Assembly: GCF_003966735.1 (NCBI RefSeq)
Contig: NZ_AP017378.1
Span: 2,314,905-2,378,904, forward strand
Direction: 5' to 3'
Length of the DNA stretch: 64,000 nucleotides
Source: Desulfovibrio ferrophilus
GTDB lineage: Bacteria > Desulfobacterota > Desulfovibrionia > Desulfovibrionales > Desulfovibrionaceae
The position numbers and the translations under genes are program-made. Position 1 is the stretch's first letter. Each line of letters begins with the position of its first letter. A model generated the notes under the pieces. That model worked only from the letters and a program-made list of their open reading frames with translations. It had not been told where the DNA came from and did not search any database. This document shows, piece after piece, positions 57,400 through 64,000 of this stretch.

Positions 57400-58386
57400 A
57401 TGACACAGCAAGCCTACATCCGTGGTTTCGGGTTCAACGTTCCCGATAATATCGTGACCAACGCCGATCTGGAAAAGATCGTCGATACCAGCGACGAGTG
57501 GATCACCACCCGTACCGGCATCAACCAGCGGCACATCTCCCAGGGCGAAGTCACCTCCGACCTCGGCACCAAGGCCGCCCAGCAGGCCCTGACCGACGCT
57601 GGCATGAGTGCAGATGAAGTGACACACATCATTTGCGCCACCTGCAGTCCTGACTCCTACTGCCCCAACACCGCCACGCAGATTCAGCACAAGCTCGGCA
57701 TCTCCGGATGCATGGCCTTTGACCTGAACGCTGCCTGCTCCGGTTTCATCTACAGCCTCCAGGTCGCCCGCAGTTTCGTCAATACCGACCCCAGCGCCGT
57801 TGTTCTGATCGTGGCTTCGGAAGTGCTTTCACCCCGGACCAACTGGGAAGACCGCACCACCTGCGTCCTGTTCGGTGATGGCTCCGGCGCAGCCGTGGTC
57901 ACAGCCGACAAGGGCGAGAACGGCGTCGAGATTCAGGGCGCGCTCATGGAGTCTGACGGCCAGTACGGCGAGCTTCTGACCATCCTGGGTGGCGGCTCCG
58001 AGCATCCCTACAAGCTCGGTGACACCATCGATGAAGCCTTCTTCATTCAGATGAATGGTCGTGAAGTCTACAAAGTCGCCGTGCGCAGCATGACCTCGGC
58101 CTGCAAGCGCCTGATCGAACAGAGCGAATTGACAGTGGATGATATCGACGTGCTCATCCCGCACCAGGCCAATCTGCGAATCATCGAGGCCGTGGGCAAA
58201 AAACTCGGTATCCCCGAGGAACGGGTTTTCACCAACGTCCAGAAATACGGCAACACTTCCGCCGCCAGCGTGGGTATCGCACTGGCTGAAGGCCGCGCCA
58301 TGGGCGTGCTTGAGCCCGGCACACGGGCACTGCTGACGACCTTTGGAGCCGGGTTCACTTGGGGTGCTCTTATTTTGCAATTTTAG
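57400..58386 (+). CDS. fabH: 3-oxoacyl-ACP synthase III (FabH)
   Basis: The enzyme condenses acetyl-CoA (or branched acyl-CoA) with malonyl-ACP to start fatty acid synthesis. The 328-residue protein has the catalytic triad Cys113 in LNAACSGFIYSL, His in PHQANLRII and Asn in KYGNTSAASV. Length is normal. ATG 57400 is used because the open frame extends upstream across plsX in another frame. A 130-bp AT-rich gap leads to fabG. Confidence 0.96.
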   Translation: MTQQAYIRGFGFNVPDNIVTNADLEKIVDTSDEWITTRTGINQRHISQGEVTSDLGTKAAQQALTDAGMSADEVTHIICATCSPDSYCPNTATQIQHKLGISGCMAFDLNAACSGFIYSLQVARSFVNTDPSAVVLIVASEVLSPRTNWEDRTTCVLFGDGSGAAVVTADKGENGVEIQGALMESDGQYGELLTILGGGSEHPYKLGDTIDEAFFIQMNGREVYKVAVRSMTSACKRLIEQSELTVDDIDVLIPHQANLRIIEAVGKKLGIPEERVFTNVQKYGNTSAASVGIALAEGRAMGVLEPGTRALLTTFGAGFTWGALILQF

Positions 58387-58449
58387 ATGATATCGCAACT
58401 ACCATTGCAACAATCTGAAATTAAAGAATATTCTTTGCGAGTAGTAGTG

Positions 58450-58478
58450 TTGAAGTCAGCGCTGAATTAGGCTACAAA
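58450..58478 (+). promoter_or_regulatory. Possible sigma-70 promoter of fabG-acpP
   Basis: TTGAAG and TACAAA are 17 bp apart in the AT-rich fabH-fabG gap. Each matches the consensus at four or more positions. Transcription would start about 30 nt before ATG 58517. Confidence 0.4.
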
Positions 58479-58516
58479 CTCAGCTTCGATTCATTGAAAC
58501 CGAACCGAGTAATACA

Positions 58517-59260
58517 ATGAGTGATCTTTCAAAAACAGTATTGGTAACCGGCGGCTCCCGAGGCATCGGCAAGGCTTGCGCCCTGCGGATGGCCAAAGAG
58601 GGCTACCAGGTCTACCTGACGTATGTCAGCCGTCCCGAAGAGGCTGAAAAGGTCGTGGCCGAAATCGAAGCCGCAGGCGGTAGTGCCAAGGCATTCAAGC
58701 TCGACCAGTCCGACCGTGGAGCCATCACCGATTTCTTCAAGGAAGAAATCAAGGGCAAAGTCTTTCTGTCCGCGCTGGTCAACAATGCGGGCATGACCAA
58801 AGACGGCCTGATGATGCGCATGAAGGATGAAGACTGGGACAAGGTCATTGCGGTGAACCTGTCCGGTGCTTTTGTCTGTCTGCGTGAAGCCACGAAAATC
58901 ATGGGCAAGCAGCGCGCCGGGCGCATTGTGAACATGGCGTCCGTGGTGGGTCAGTCCGGCAATGCGGGACAGGCCAACTATGTGGCCTCCAAGGCCGGGC
59001 TCATCGGCCTGACCAAGACCGCCGCCCTGGAGCTTGCTCCCCGCAGCATCACCGTCAATGCGGTGGCCCCCGGTTTCATTGAAACCGACATGACTGCAGA
59101 ACTTCCCGAAAAAGTCACAGAGAACATGCTCAGCCACATCCCCCTGAAGCGCTTCGGGTCCACCGAAGACATCGCCGGGGCTGTTGCCTTCCTGATCTCT
59201 GACGACGCCGCCTACATCACCGGACAGGTTCTATCTGTCACCGGCGGCATGTACATGTAA
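58517..59260 (+). CDS. fabG: 3-oxoacyl-ACP reductase FabG
   Basis: FabG reduces 3-oxoacyl-ACP with NADPH. The 247-residue SDR has the cofactor motif GGSRGIGKACALRMAKEG, the NNAGMTKDGLMMR segment, Ser in MASVVGQSG, and YVASK. The end shows ITGQVLSVTGGMYM, typical of the family. It precedes acpP by 44 bp. Confidence 0.96.
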   Translation: MSDLSKTVLVTGGSRGIGKACALRMAKEGYQVYLTYVSRPEEAEKVVAEIEAAGGSAKAFKLDQSDRGAITDFFKEEIKGKVFLSALVNNAGMTKDGLMMRMKDEDWDKVIAVNLSGAFVCLREATKIMGKQRAGRIVNMASVVGQSGNAGQANYVASKAGLIGLTKTAALELAPRSITVNAVAPGFIETDMTAELPEKVTENMLSHIPLKRFGSTEDIAGAVAFLISDDAAYITGQVLSVTGGMYM

Positions 59261-59304
59261 TTTGAACACAACATTGAACTGATTGTAAAAAAACTGGAGG
59301 AACC

Positions 59305-59535
59305 ATGTCCACCGAAGCCAAAATCAAAGACATCATCGTCGACCAGCTCGGCGTTTCCGCTGACGAAGTGAAAAACGAAGCCTCTTTTGTCGAAGACCTC
59401 GGCGCCGATTCCCTGGACCTCACCGAGCTGATCATGGCTATGGAAGAGGAGTTCGGTATCGAGATCGATGACGACGAAGCCCAGAAGCTCGTCAAGGTGC
59501 AGGACGCCATCGACTATATCGCCAAGAACAACTAA
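59305..59535 (+). CDS. acpP: Acyl carrier protein
   Basis: The 76-residue acidic carrier has its phosphopantetheine serine at S36 in [13 protein letters not shown]. It feeds FabH, FabG and FabF here. GGAGGAACC precedes ATG 59305. A terminator pair follows. Confidence 0.98.
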   Translation: MSTEAKIKDIIVDQLGVSADEVKNEASFVEDLGADSLDLTELIMAMEEEFGIEIDDDEAQKLVKVQDAIDYIAKNN

Positions 59536-59612
59536 GGGTTAACTCCCTTTTTGATACATTCTCCGGAGCGTCTTGTGGCTGGCCATAGGCCATAAGACGC
59601 TTCCCCCTTTTC
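59534..59612 (+). terminator. Terminator region after acpP
   Basis: A short AAGGG/CCCTT stem with T5 (about 59534-59552) is followed by a longer stem, GCGTCTT with AAGACGC (59568-59600). A TTCCCCCTTTTCTT tail follows. Partial termination would let the highly expressed acpP exceed fabF. Confidence 0.7.
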
Positions 59613-59664
59613 TTCTTCAAAGACACTGCCGGTCGAAATCCCCGTCCGGATTTTGCGAGGATAT

Positions 59665-60909
59665 ATGTCCAGAAAGAGGGTTGTCATCACTGGCCTGTCG
59701 GCCATCACCCCCATCGGCAACGACGTCGCTACCAGCTGGAAAAATCTGGTGGCCGGTGTTTCCGGTGTGGGTCCCGTGACCAAATTTGACGCCAGCGACT
59801 TCGCCACCCAGATCGTAGCCGAAGTCAAAGACTGGGTCGCCAAAGACCACATTCCCTTCAAGCAGGCCAAACGCATGGAGGTCTTCACCCAGTATGCCGT
59901 TCATTGCGGCAACATGCTGATGGAAGATTGCGCCATGACCATCGACGACTCCAACTCCCACCGCGTGGGTGTTCTGCTTGGCTGCGGCCTAGGCGGACTG
60001 GAGACCATCGAGGCCACCCATGCCAAGTACCTTGACCGTGGCCCCCGTGGCGTATCCCCGTTCTTCATCCCCATCGTCATCGGCAACATGGCGCCGGGGC
60101 AGGTCTCCATCTTTACCGGTGCTCGCGGACCGAACCTGGCCACCACCTCGGCCTGTGCTTCGGGTACCCACGCCATCGGCTACGCCTTCTCCGAAATTCT
60201 GCTGGGACGCGCCGATGCCATGATCACCGGCGGCGTGGAGTCCACCATCAGCCATCTGGCTCTGGGCGGTTTCTCGTCCATGAAGGCCATGAGTACCCGC
60301 AACGATGATCCCCTGCGAGCCTCGCGCCCCTTTGAGCGGGACCGCGACGGATTTGTCATGGGCGAAGGCTGCGGCTTGCTGATGCTCGAGGAATTGGAAC
60401 ACGCCAAAGCCCGCGGCGCAAAGATCTACGCTGAAATCGTAGGCTTCGGCGCCTCCGGCGATGCCTACCACATGACCGCCCCCTCCGAGGACGGCATCGG
60501 CATGAAGCTCTGCATGAAAGGCGCACTGAACGACGCTGGAGTTTCCCCGCAGGATGTGGACTGCATCAATGCCCACGGCACCAGCACGCCCTTGAATGAC
60601 CTGGCCGAGTCCCGGTCCATCAAGTCCGTGTTCGGCAAGCACGCCTACGACATCGCCATCACCGCCAACAAATCCATGGTCGGGCACCTGCTCGGCGCGG
60701 CTGGCGGCGTAGAGGCCGTGTTCTCCTCCCTGAGCCTGAACGAGGGCGTCATCCCCGGAACCCTGAACATGGAAAACCCGGGTGATGAATGCGACCTCGA
60801 CTACACGGCAAACGGTTCGGTTGAGCGCCAGGTGAATTACGTGCTGTCCAACTCCTTCGGATTTGGTGGCACCAACGCCAGCGTGCTGCTCAAACGCTTC
60901 GAGGACTAA
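59665..60909 (+). CDS. fabF: 3-oxoacyl-ACP synthase II (FabF)
   Basis: FabF elongates acyl-ACP by condensation with malonyl-ACP. The 414-residue protein has Cys164 in TSACASGTHAIG and His residues in NAHGTSTPLND and NKSMVGHLLGAAG. ATG 59665 after GCGAGG is used rather than an upstream TTG. It stands next to glyA. Confidence 0.97.
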   Translation: MSRKRVVITGLSAITPIGNDVATSWKNLVAGVSGVGPVTKFDASDFATQIVAEVKDWVAKDHIPFKQAKRMEVFTQYAVHCGNMLMEDCAMTIDDSNSHRVGVLLGCGLGGLETIEATHAKYLDRGPRGVSPFFIPIVIGNMAPGQVSIFTGARGPNLATTSACASGTHAIGYAFSEILLGRADAMITGGVESTISHLALGGFSSMKAMSTRNDDPLRASRPFERDRDGFVMGEGCGLLMLEELEHAKARGAKIYAEIVGFGASGDAYHMTAPSEDGIGMKLCMKGALNDAGVSPQDVDCINAHGTSTPLNDLAESRSIKSVFGKHAYDIAITANKSMVGHLLGAAGGVEAVFSSLSLNEGVIPGTLNMENPGDECDLDYTANGSVERQVNYVLSNSFGFGGTNASVLLKRFED

Positions 60910-60956
60910 TCCGCCGGGCACGAGCCCGTTGAGATAAACAAACAAGGATAACCGTC

Positions 60957-62195
60957 ATGGAAGAATTGCTCCTTCAAGATCGCGAAGTCGCCAAGGCAAT
61001 GAACCTGGAAATCGAGCGTCAGATGGAAAACGTCGAGCTCATCGCCTCGGAAAACTTCACATCTGCCGCTGTGCGCCAGACCATGGGCAGCGTGCTGACC
61101 CACAAATACGCCGAAGGCTACTCCGGCAAGCGCTACTACGGCGGTTGCGAGTATGTTGACATAGTCGAGGATCTTGCCTGCGACCGTGCCAAGGAACTGT
61201 TCGGCTGCGCGTACGCCAACGTCCAGCCCCATTCGGGTTCCAGCGCCAACATGGCGGCCTACTTCGCTGCATGCCAACCCGGTGACACCGTGCTGGCCAT
61301 GGACCTCTGCCACGGCGGTCACCTGACCCACGGCAGCCCCGTAAACTTCTCGGGCAAGCTGTACAACATCGTGCCCTACGGCGTGTCCAAGGACACCGGG
61401 CTCATCGACTACGAAGAGCTGGAACGCCTGGCCAAGGAATGCAAGCCCAAGATGATCATCGCCGGTGCCACCGTGTACCCGCGCATCATCGACTTCGCTC
61501 GCTTCCGCGCCATTGCCGATGAAGTCGGCGCCATCCTGATGGTGGACATGGCCCACATCGCAGGGCTGATCGCCGCAGGTGAGCACCCGACCCCCATCGG
61601 GCATGCACACATCACCACCACGACCACGCACAAGACTCTGCGCGGCCCCCGCGGCGGCATGATCCTGGCCGAAGAGGACCTGGGCAAGAAACTCAATTCC
61701 CAGATCTTCCCCGGCATGCAGGGCGGCCCGCTGATGCACGTCATCGCTGCCAAGGCCGTGGCCTTTGGCGAGGCTCTGCGTCCTGAATTCAAGACCTATC
61801 AGAAGCAGGTCATTGCCAACTGCAAGGCCCTGGCCGCACCCATCAAGAACGCCGGGTTCGACCTGGTCTCCGGCGGCACGGACAACCACCTGATCCTCGT
61901 CGATCTGACCTCCAAGGGCATCACCGGCAAGGATGCCCAGATCGGTCTGGACAAAGCAGGCATCACCGTAAACAAGAACACCGTGCCCTTTGACACCCAG
62001 TCCCCGTTCGTGACCTCGGGCATCCGCCTGGGCTCCCCGGCCATGACCACCCGCGGCTTCACCGAGCCCGGCATGGAAAAGATCGCCGCCTGGATCGTGG
62101 ATGCACTGGGATCTCTGGACAACGACACCAGACTCAAGGAAATCAAGGCCGAAGTGGCTGCCTTTGCGCGCCAGTTCCCCCTGTTTGCCTGGTAG
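60957..62195 (+). CDS. glyA: Serine hydroxymethyltransferase
   Basis: GlyA interconverts serine and glycine with tetrahydrofolate. The 412-residue protein has a folate/substrate segment [20 protein letters not shown], the PLP-binding HGGHLTHG, and Schiff-base lysine K226 in [14 protein letters not shown]. It supplies one-carbon units for thymidylate and purines, in keeping with the dCMP deaminase gene that follows. Confidence 0.97.
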   Translation: MEELLLQDREVAKAMNLEIERQMENVELIASENFTSAAVRQTMGSVLTHKYAEGYSGKRYYGGCEYVDIVEDLACDRAKELFGCAYANVQPHSGSSANMAAYFAACQPGDTVLAMDLCHGGHLTHGSPVNFSGKLYNIVPYGVSKDTGLIDYEELERLAKECKPKMIIAGATVYPRIIDFARFRAIADEVGAILMVDMAHIAGLIAAGEHPTPIGHAHITTTTTHKTLRGPRGGMILAEEDLGKKLNSQIFPGMQGGPLMHVIAAKAVAFGEALRPEFKTYQKQVIANCKALAAPIKNAGFDLVSGGTDNHLILVDLTSKGITGKDAQIGLDKAGITVNKNTVPFDTQSPFVTSGIRLGSPAMTTRGFTEPGMEKIAAWIVDALGSLDNDTRLKEIKAEVAAFARQFPLFAW

Positions 62196-62209
62196 ACTGA
62201 TTTCATCGC

Positions 62210-62300
62210 GCAGCGGGGCGGTCCCCTGTTTCCGTCCCGCTGCGTCATTTGACACCCCCTCTTTGGGGGAATAGGGGCAAAACGCCGGGCACTGCCCGGC
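62210..62300 (+). terminator. Hairpins between glyA and the dCMP deaminase gene
   Basis: A 12-bp stem with one G-U (62210-62221 with 62232-62243) is followed by GTCATTT. A GCCGGGC/GCCCGGC stem (62284-62300) is followed by TTTGAC. Either could end the glyA message. Confidence 0.65.
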
Positions 62301-62351
62301 TTTGACAGTCAAATCGAGGCGGCATCTGTCGCCACCAAGGTGGAAGCGCCC

Positions 62352-62807
62352 ATGTCCCAACGCATGTCCTGGCCCGACTACTTCATGAGGATCACCTACA
62401 TGGTGGCCGAACGTTCCACCTGCACCCGTCGCAAGGTGGGTGCCGTTGCCGTACTCGACAAACGGATCCTCGCCACCGGCTACAACGGCGCCCCTGTCGA
62501 CACCCCCCACTGTCTTGATATCGGCTGCCTGAGAGAAGAACTTGGCGTGCCCTCGGGCCAACGCCATGAGATCTGCCGTGGTCTGCATGCCGAGCAGAAC
62601 GTCATCATCCAGGCTGCACTGCACGGCATCAGCATCCGAGGCGCAGACCTGTTCTGCACCACGCAGCCCTGCCTGATCTGCACCAAAATGCTGATCAACG
62701 TGCAGGTCAAAAACGTCTTTTTCACCGAAGCCTACCCGGATGAACTGGCCGAACGCATGATGGCCGAGTCGGGAGTCAATTTTGAGCGCATCGACTTTAC
62801 CCCCTAA
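62352..62807 (+). CDS. dCMP deaminase family protein
   Basis: The 151-residue zinc deaminase has the HAEQN motif ([14 protein letters not shown]) and PCxxC ([13 protein letters not shown]). Length and motifs match dCMP deaminases (dCMP to dUMP, toward dTMP) or closely related ComE-type proteins. ATG 62352 follows AAGGTGG; GTG 62340 is an alternative. Its end overlaps the ribD start by 26 bp, so the pair is translated together. Confidence 0.88.
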   Translation: MSQRMSWPDYFMRITYMVAERSTCTRRKVGAVAVLDKRILATGYNGAPVDTPHCLDIGCLREELGVPSGQRHEICRGLHAEQNVIIQAALHGISIRGADLFCTTQPCLICTKMLINVQVKNVFFTEAYPDELAERMMAESGVNFERIDFTP

Positions 62808-63924
62808 CGACGCGGCGCGCTTCATGCGCCACGCCGCCACGCTCGCCCGGCGCGGACGCGGCAACACAGCACCCAACCCCTGTGTTGGGGCCGTGCTGGT
62901 GCGCGACGATCAGGTGGTTGCCGAGGGCTGGCACCAGCAATTCGGGGGCCCCCACGCCGAACCCAATTGCCTGGCCGATGCCCGATCCAAAGGCATCAAC
63001 CCTGCGGATTGCGTGATGTTCGTAACTCTGGAGCCCTGCAACCATCAGGGCAAGACTCCGCCCTGTTCCCATGCCGTACACAAAGCGGGTATCAAGGAAA
63101 TTTTCATCGGCACTCTGGACCCCAATCCGCAGGCCGAAGGCGGGGCCCAGTATCTTCGCGACAGAGGTGTCACGGTCCACGAGGGCATCGAGGAACAACT
63201 CTGCCTGGACCTGACAGCCGATTTCAGGACTTGGCAATTCACCGCCAGGCCTTATGTGTTCCTGAAGATGGCCTCAACCCTGGATGGCAAGATCGCCACA
63301 CGCACCGGCCACTCCAAGTGGATCACCTGCGAGGAGTCCCGGGCTGACGTGCATCGATTACGCATGCTGTGCGGCGCAGTCATTGTGGGCGGGGGCACCC
63401 TGCGTGCCGACAACCCGCGTCTGAACGTACGCCGGGCCGAATCCGAGGTTGACCCGCTGGCAATAGTGGTTACTTCCAACCTGCCCGACGCAGAGGAAGA
63501 CTACTTCCTGCTCAGACAGCGAGCACTGCAAACCATCTTCTGGACCACGGAGCAGGCTGCAGCTTCGGCCAAGGCCAAAGCCCTGACCGATCTGGGCTGC
63601 CGGATCTGGGGACTGCCCGCCGCCACAGGTGGTGGACTGGAACTGGGCCATGGGCTGGAGCGTCTGCGCAGTGAATGCGGCGTCTGGTACGCCCTGTGCG
63701 AAGGTGGAGGCACGCTGGCCTTGCGTTTCATCGAGGCCGGGCTTATGGACGAATTCCGGCTGTACGTGGCTCCCCGGATAGTGGGAGACGCCCAGGCCAA
63801 GAACCTGTTTTCCGGCCGGGCTCCGGAAACCATGGATCAAGCGCTCAACCTGCGTTTTGCAGGCTCGCGCACAAGCGGTGTGGACACATTGCTGACCTAT
63901 CGCCCCAAGGACAAGGACGACTAA
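62782..63924 (+). CDS. ribD: Bifunctional riboflavin deaminase/reductase RibD
   Basis: RibD carries out the second and third steps of riboflavin synthesis. The 380-residue protein has the deaminase domain ([34 protein letters not shown]) and a C-terminal reductase domain ([40 protein letters not shown]). Start TTG 62782 follows GGAG seven bases away; ATG 62824 would cut into the first helix. The ribE start follows directly on its TAA. Confidence 0.93.
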   Translation: MSASTLPPNDAARFMRHAATLARRGRGNTAPNPCVGAVLVRDDQVVAEGWHQQFGGPHAEPNCLADARSKGINPADCVMFVTLEPCNHQGKTPPCSHAVHKAGIKEIFIGTLDPNPQAEGGAQYLRDRGVTVHEGIEEQLCLDLTADFRTWQFTARPYVFLKMASTLDGKIATRTGHSKWITCEESRADVHRLRMLCGAVIVGGGTLRADNPRLNVRRAESEVDPLAIVVTSNLPDAEEDYFLLRQRALQTIFWTTEQAAASAKAKALTDLGCRIWGLPAATGGGLELGHGLERLRSECGVWYALCEGGGTLALRFIEAGLMDEFRLYVAPRIVGDAQAKNLFSGRAPETMDQALNLRFAGSRTSGVDTLLTYRPKDKDD

Positions 63925-64000
63925 ATGTTTACTGGACTCGTGGAATGCACCGGCAACGTGCTGGCTACCGAAAATCGTGGAGCCGAAACCCGGCTGCGCA
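63925..64000 (+). CDS. ribE: Riboflavin synthase alpha subunit, N-terminal part
   Basis: Immediately after the ribD stop, ATG 63925 opens the frame MFTGLVECTGNVLATENRGA, which is the conserved start of riboflavin synthase. The gene runs off the window end after 25 codons. The context confirms a riboflavin operon. Confidence 0.9.
   Translation, partial: MFTGLVECTGNVLATENRGAETRLR

Noticed and set aside
60906-62876. 656-residue minus-strand ORF across glyA and the deaminase gene
   Set aside because: It lies wholly antisense to glyA and its neighbours, which have clear catalytic motifs. Long mirror ORFs are expected in GC-rich DNA.

Overview
The window is GC-rich, densely packed bacterial chromosome that reads as a flagellated, Gram-negative delta-type sulfate reducer, most likely Desulfovibrionaceae or a close relative. 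The inference rests on the combined content: a polar-flagellum set with sigma-54 and sigma-28 promoters, an ADP-forming acetate-CoA ligase next to a BioD-like/DRTGG protein, a ferredoxin:thioredoxin reductase catalytic subunit beside a glutaredoxin, a ZraP-type sigma-54 stress locus, and the run rpmB-DUF177-rpmF-plsX-fabH-fabG-acpP-fabF-glyA-dCMP deaminase-ribD-ribE. No rRNA, tRNA, IS element, prophage or CRISPR array was found.

Layout. 1-3300: end of a MacAB-type exporter operon, a TPM-domain membrane protein and RNase HI. 3400-5080: a stand-alone hook protein gene with its own sigma-54 promoter and terminator. 5100-9120: acetate/ATP metabolism (minus strand) facing away from rnc. 9250-15550: flagellin, flaG and the fliK-flgD-flgE hook operon, with recognisable sigma-54 and sigma-28 promoters. 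15645-23490: a minus-strand run encoding a REC-PP2C-HATPase regulator, a STAS protein, FapA, MotA, MotB and two glycosyltransferases, close behind dnaE-queD-dtd (to 27854). 28000-34500: a periplasmic binding protein, a CMP-sugar gene trio, a YigZ protein, an orphan molybdopterin oxidoreductase and an unrecognised Cys/His protein. 34600-40160: gapA-fba, surE, a YhaM-like nuclease, tmk and a family 2 glycosyltransferase. 40500-43970: a polar amino acid ABC transporter with two permeases. 43966-44400: intergenic DNA with several inverted repeats, including a palindromic element of about 130 bp. 44460-53460: hisC, the thiol-redox pair, the zraP-sensor-regulator locus with a sigma-54 promoter and upstream palindromes, an MFS carrier, an AI-2E-type permease and a NifU-like protein. 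53560-64000: gltX, then the ribosomal protein/fatty acid/one-carbon/riboflavin cluster, running off the window inside ribE.

How the parts work together. Structural flagellar genes appear to be placed in sigma-54 (hook, flagellin) and sigma-28 (flaG) classes. The stator operon is co-encoded with a complete phosphatase/kinase/STAS partner-switching module and with glycosyltransferases, which suggests post-translational control of motility and a possible link to surface or flagellar glycosylation. The ZraP-type locus is a self-contained envelope stress circuit. No wholly unknown multi-gene system is evident. The most novel-looking items are the partner-switch/FapA/stator arrangement, the unrecognised Cys/His protein at 33637-34491, the palindromic element at 43966-44095, and the doubled hook protein.
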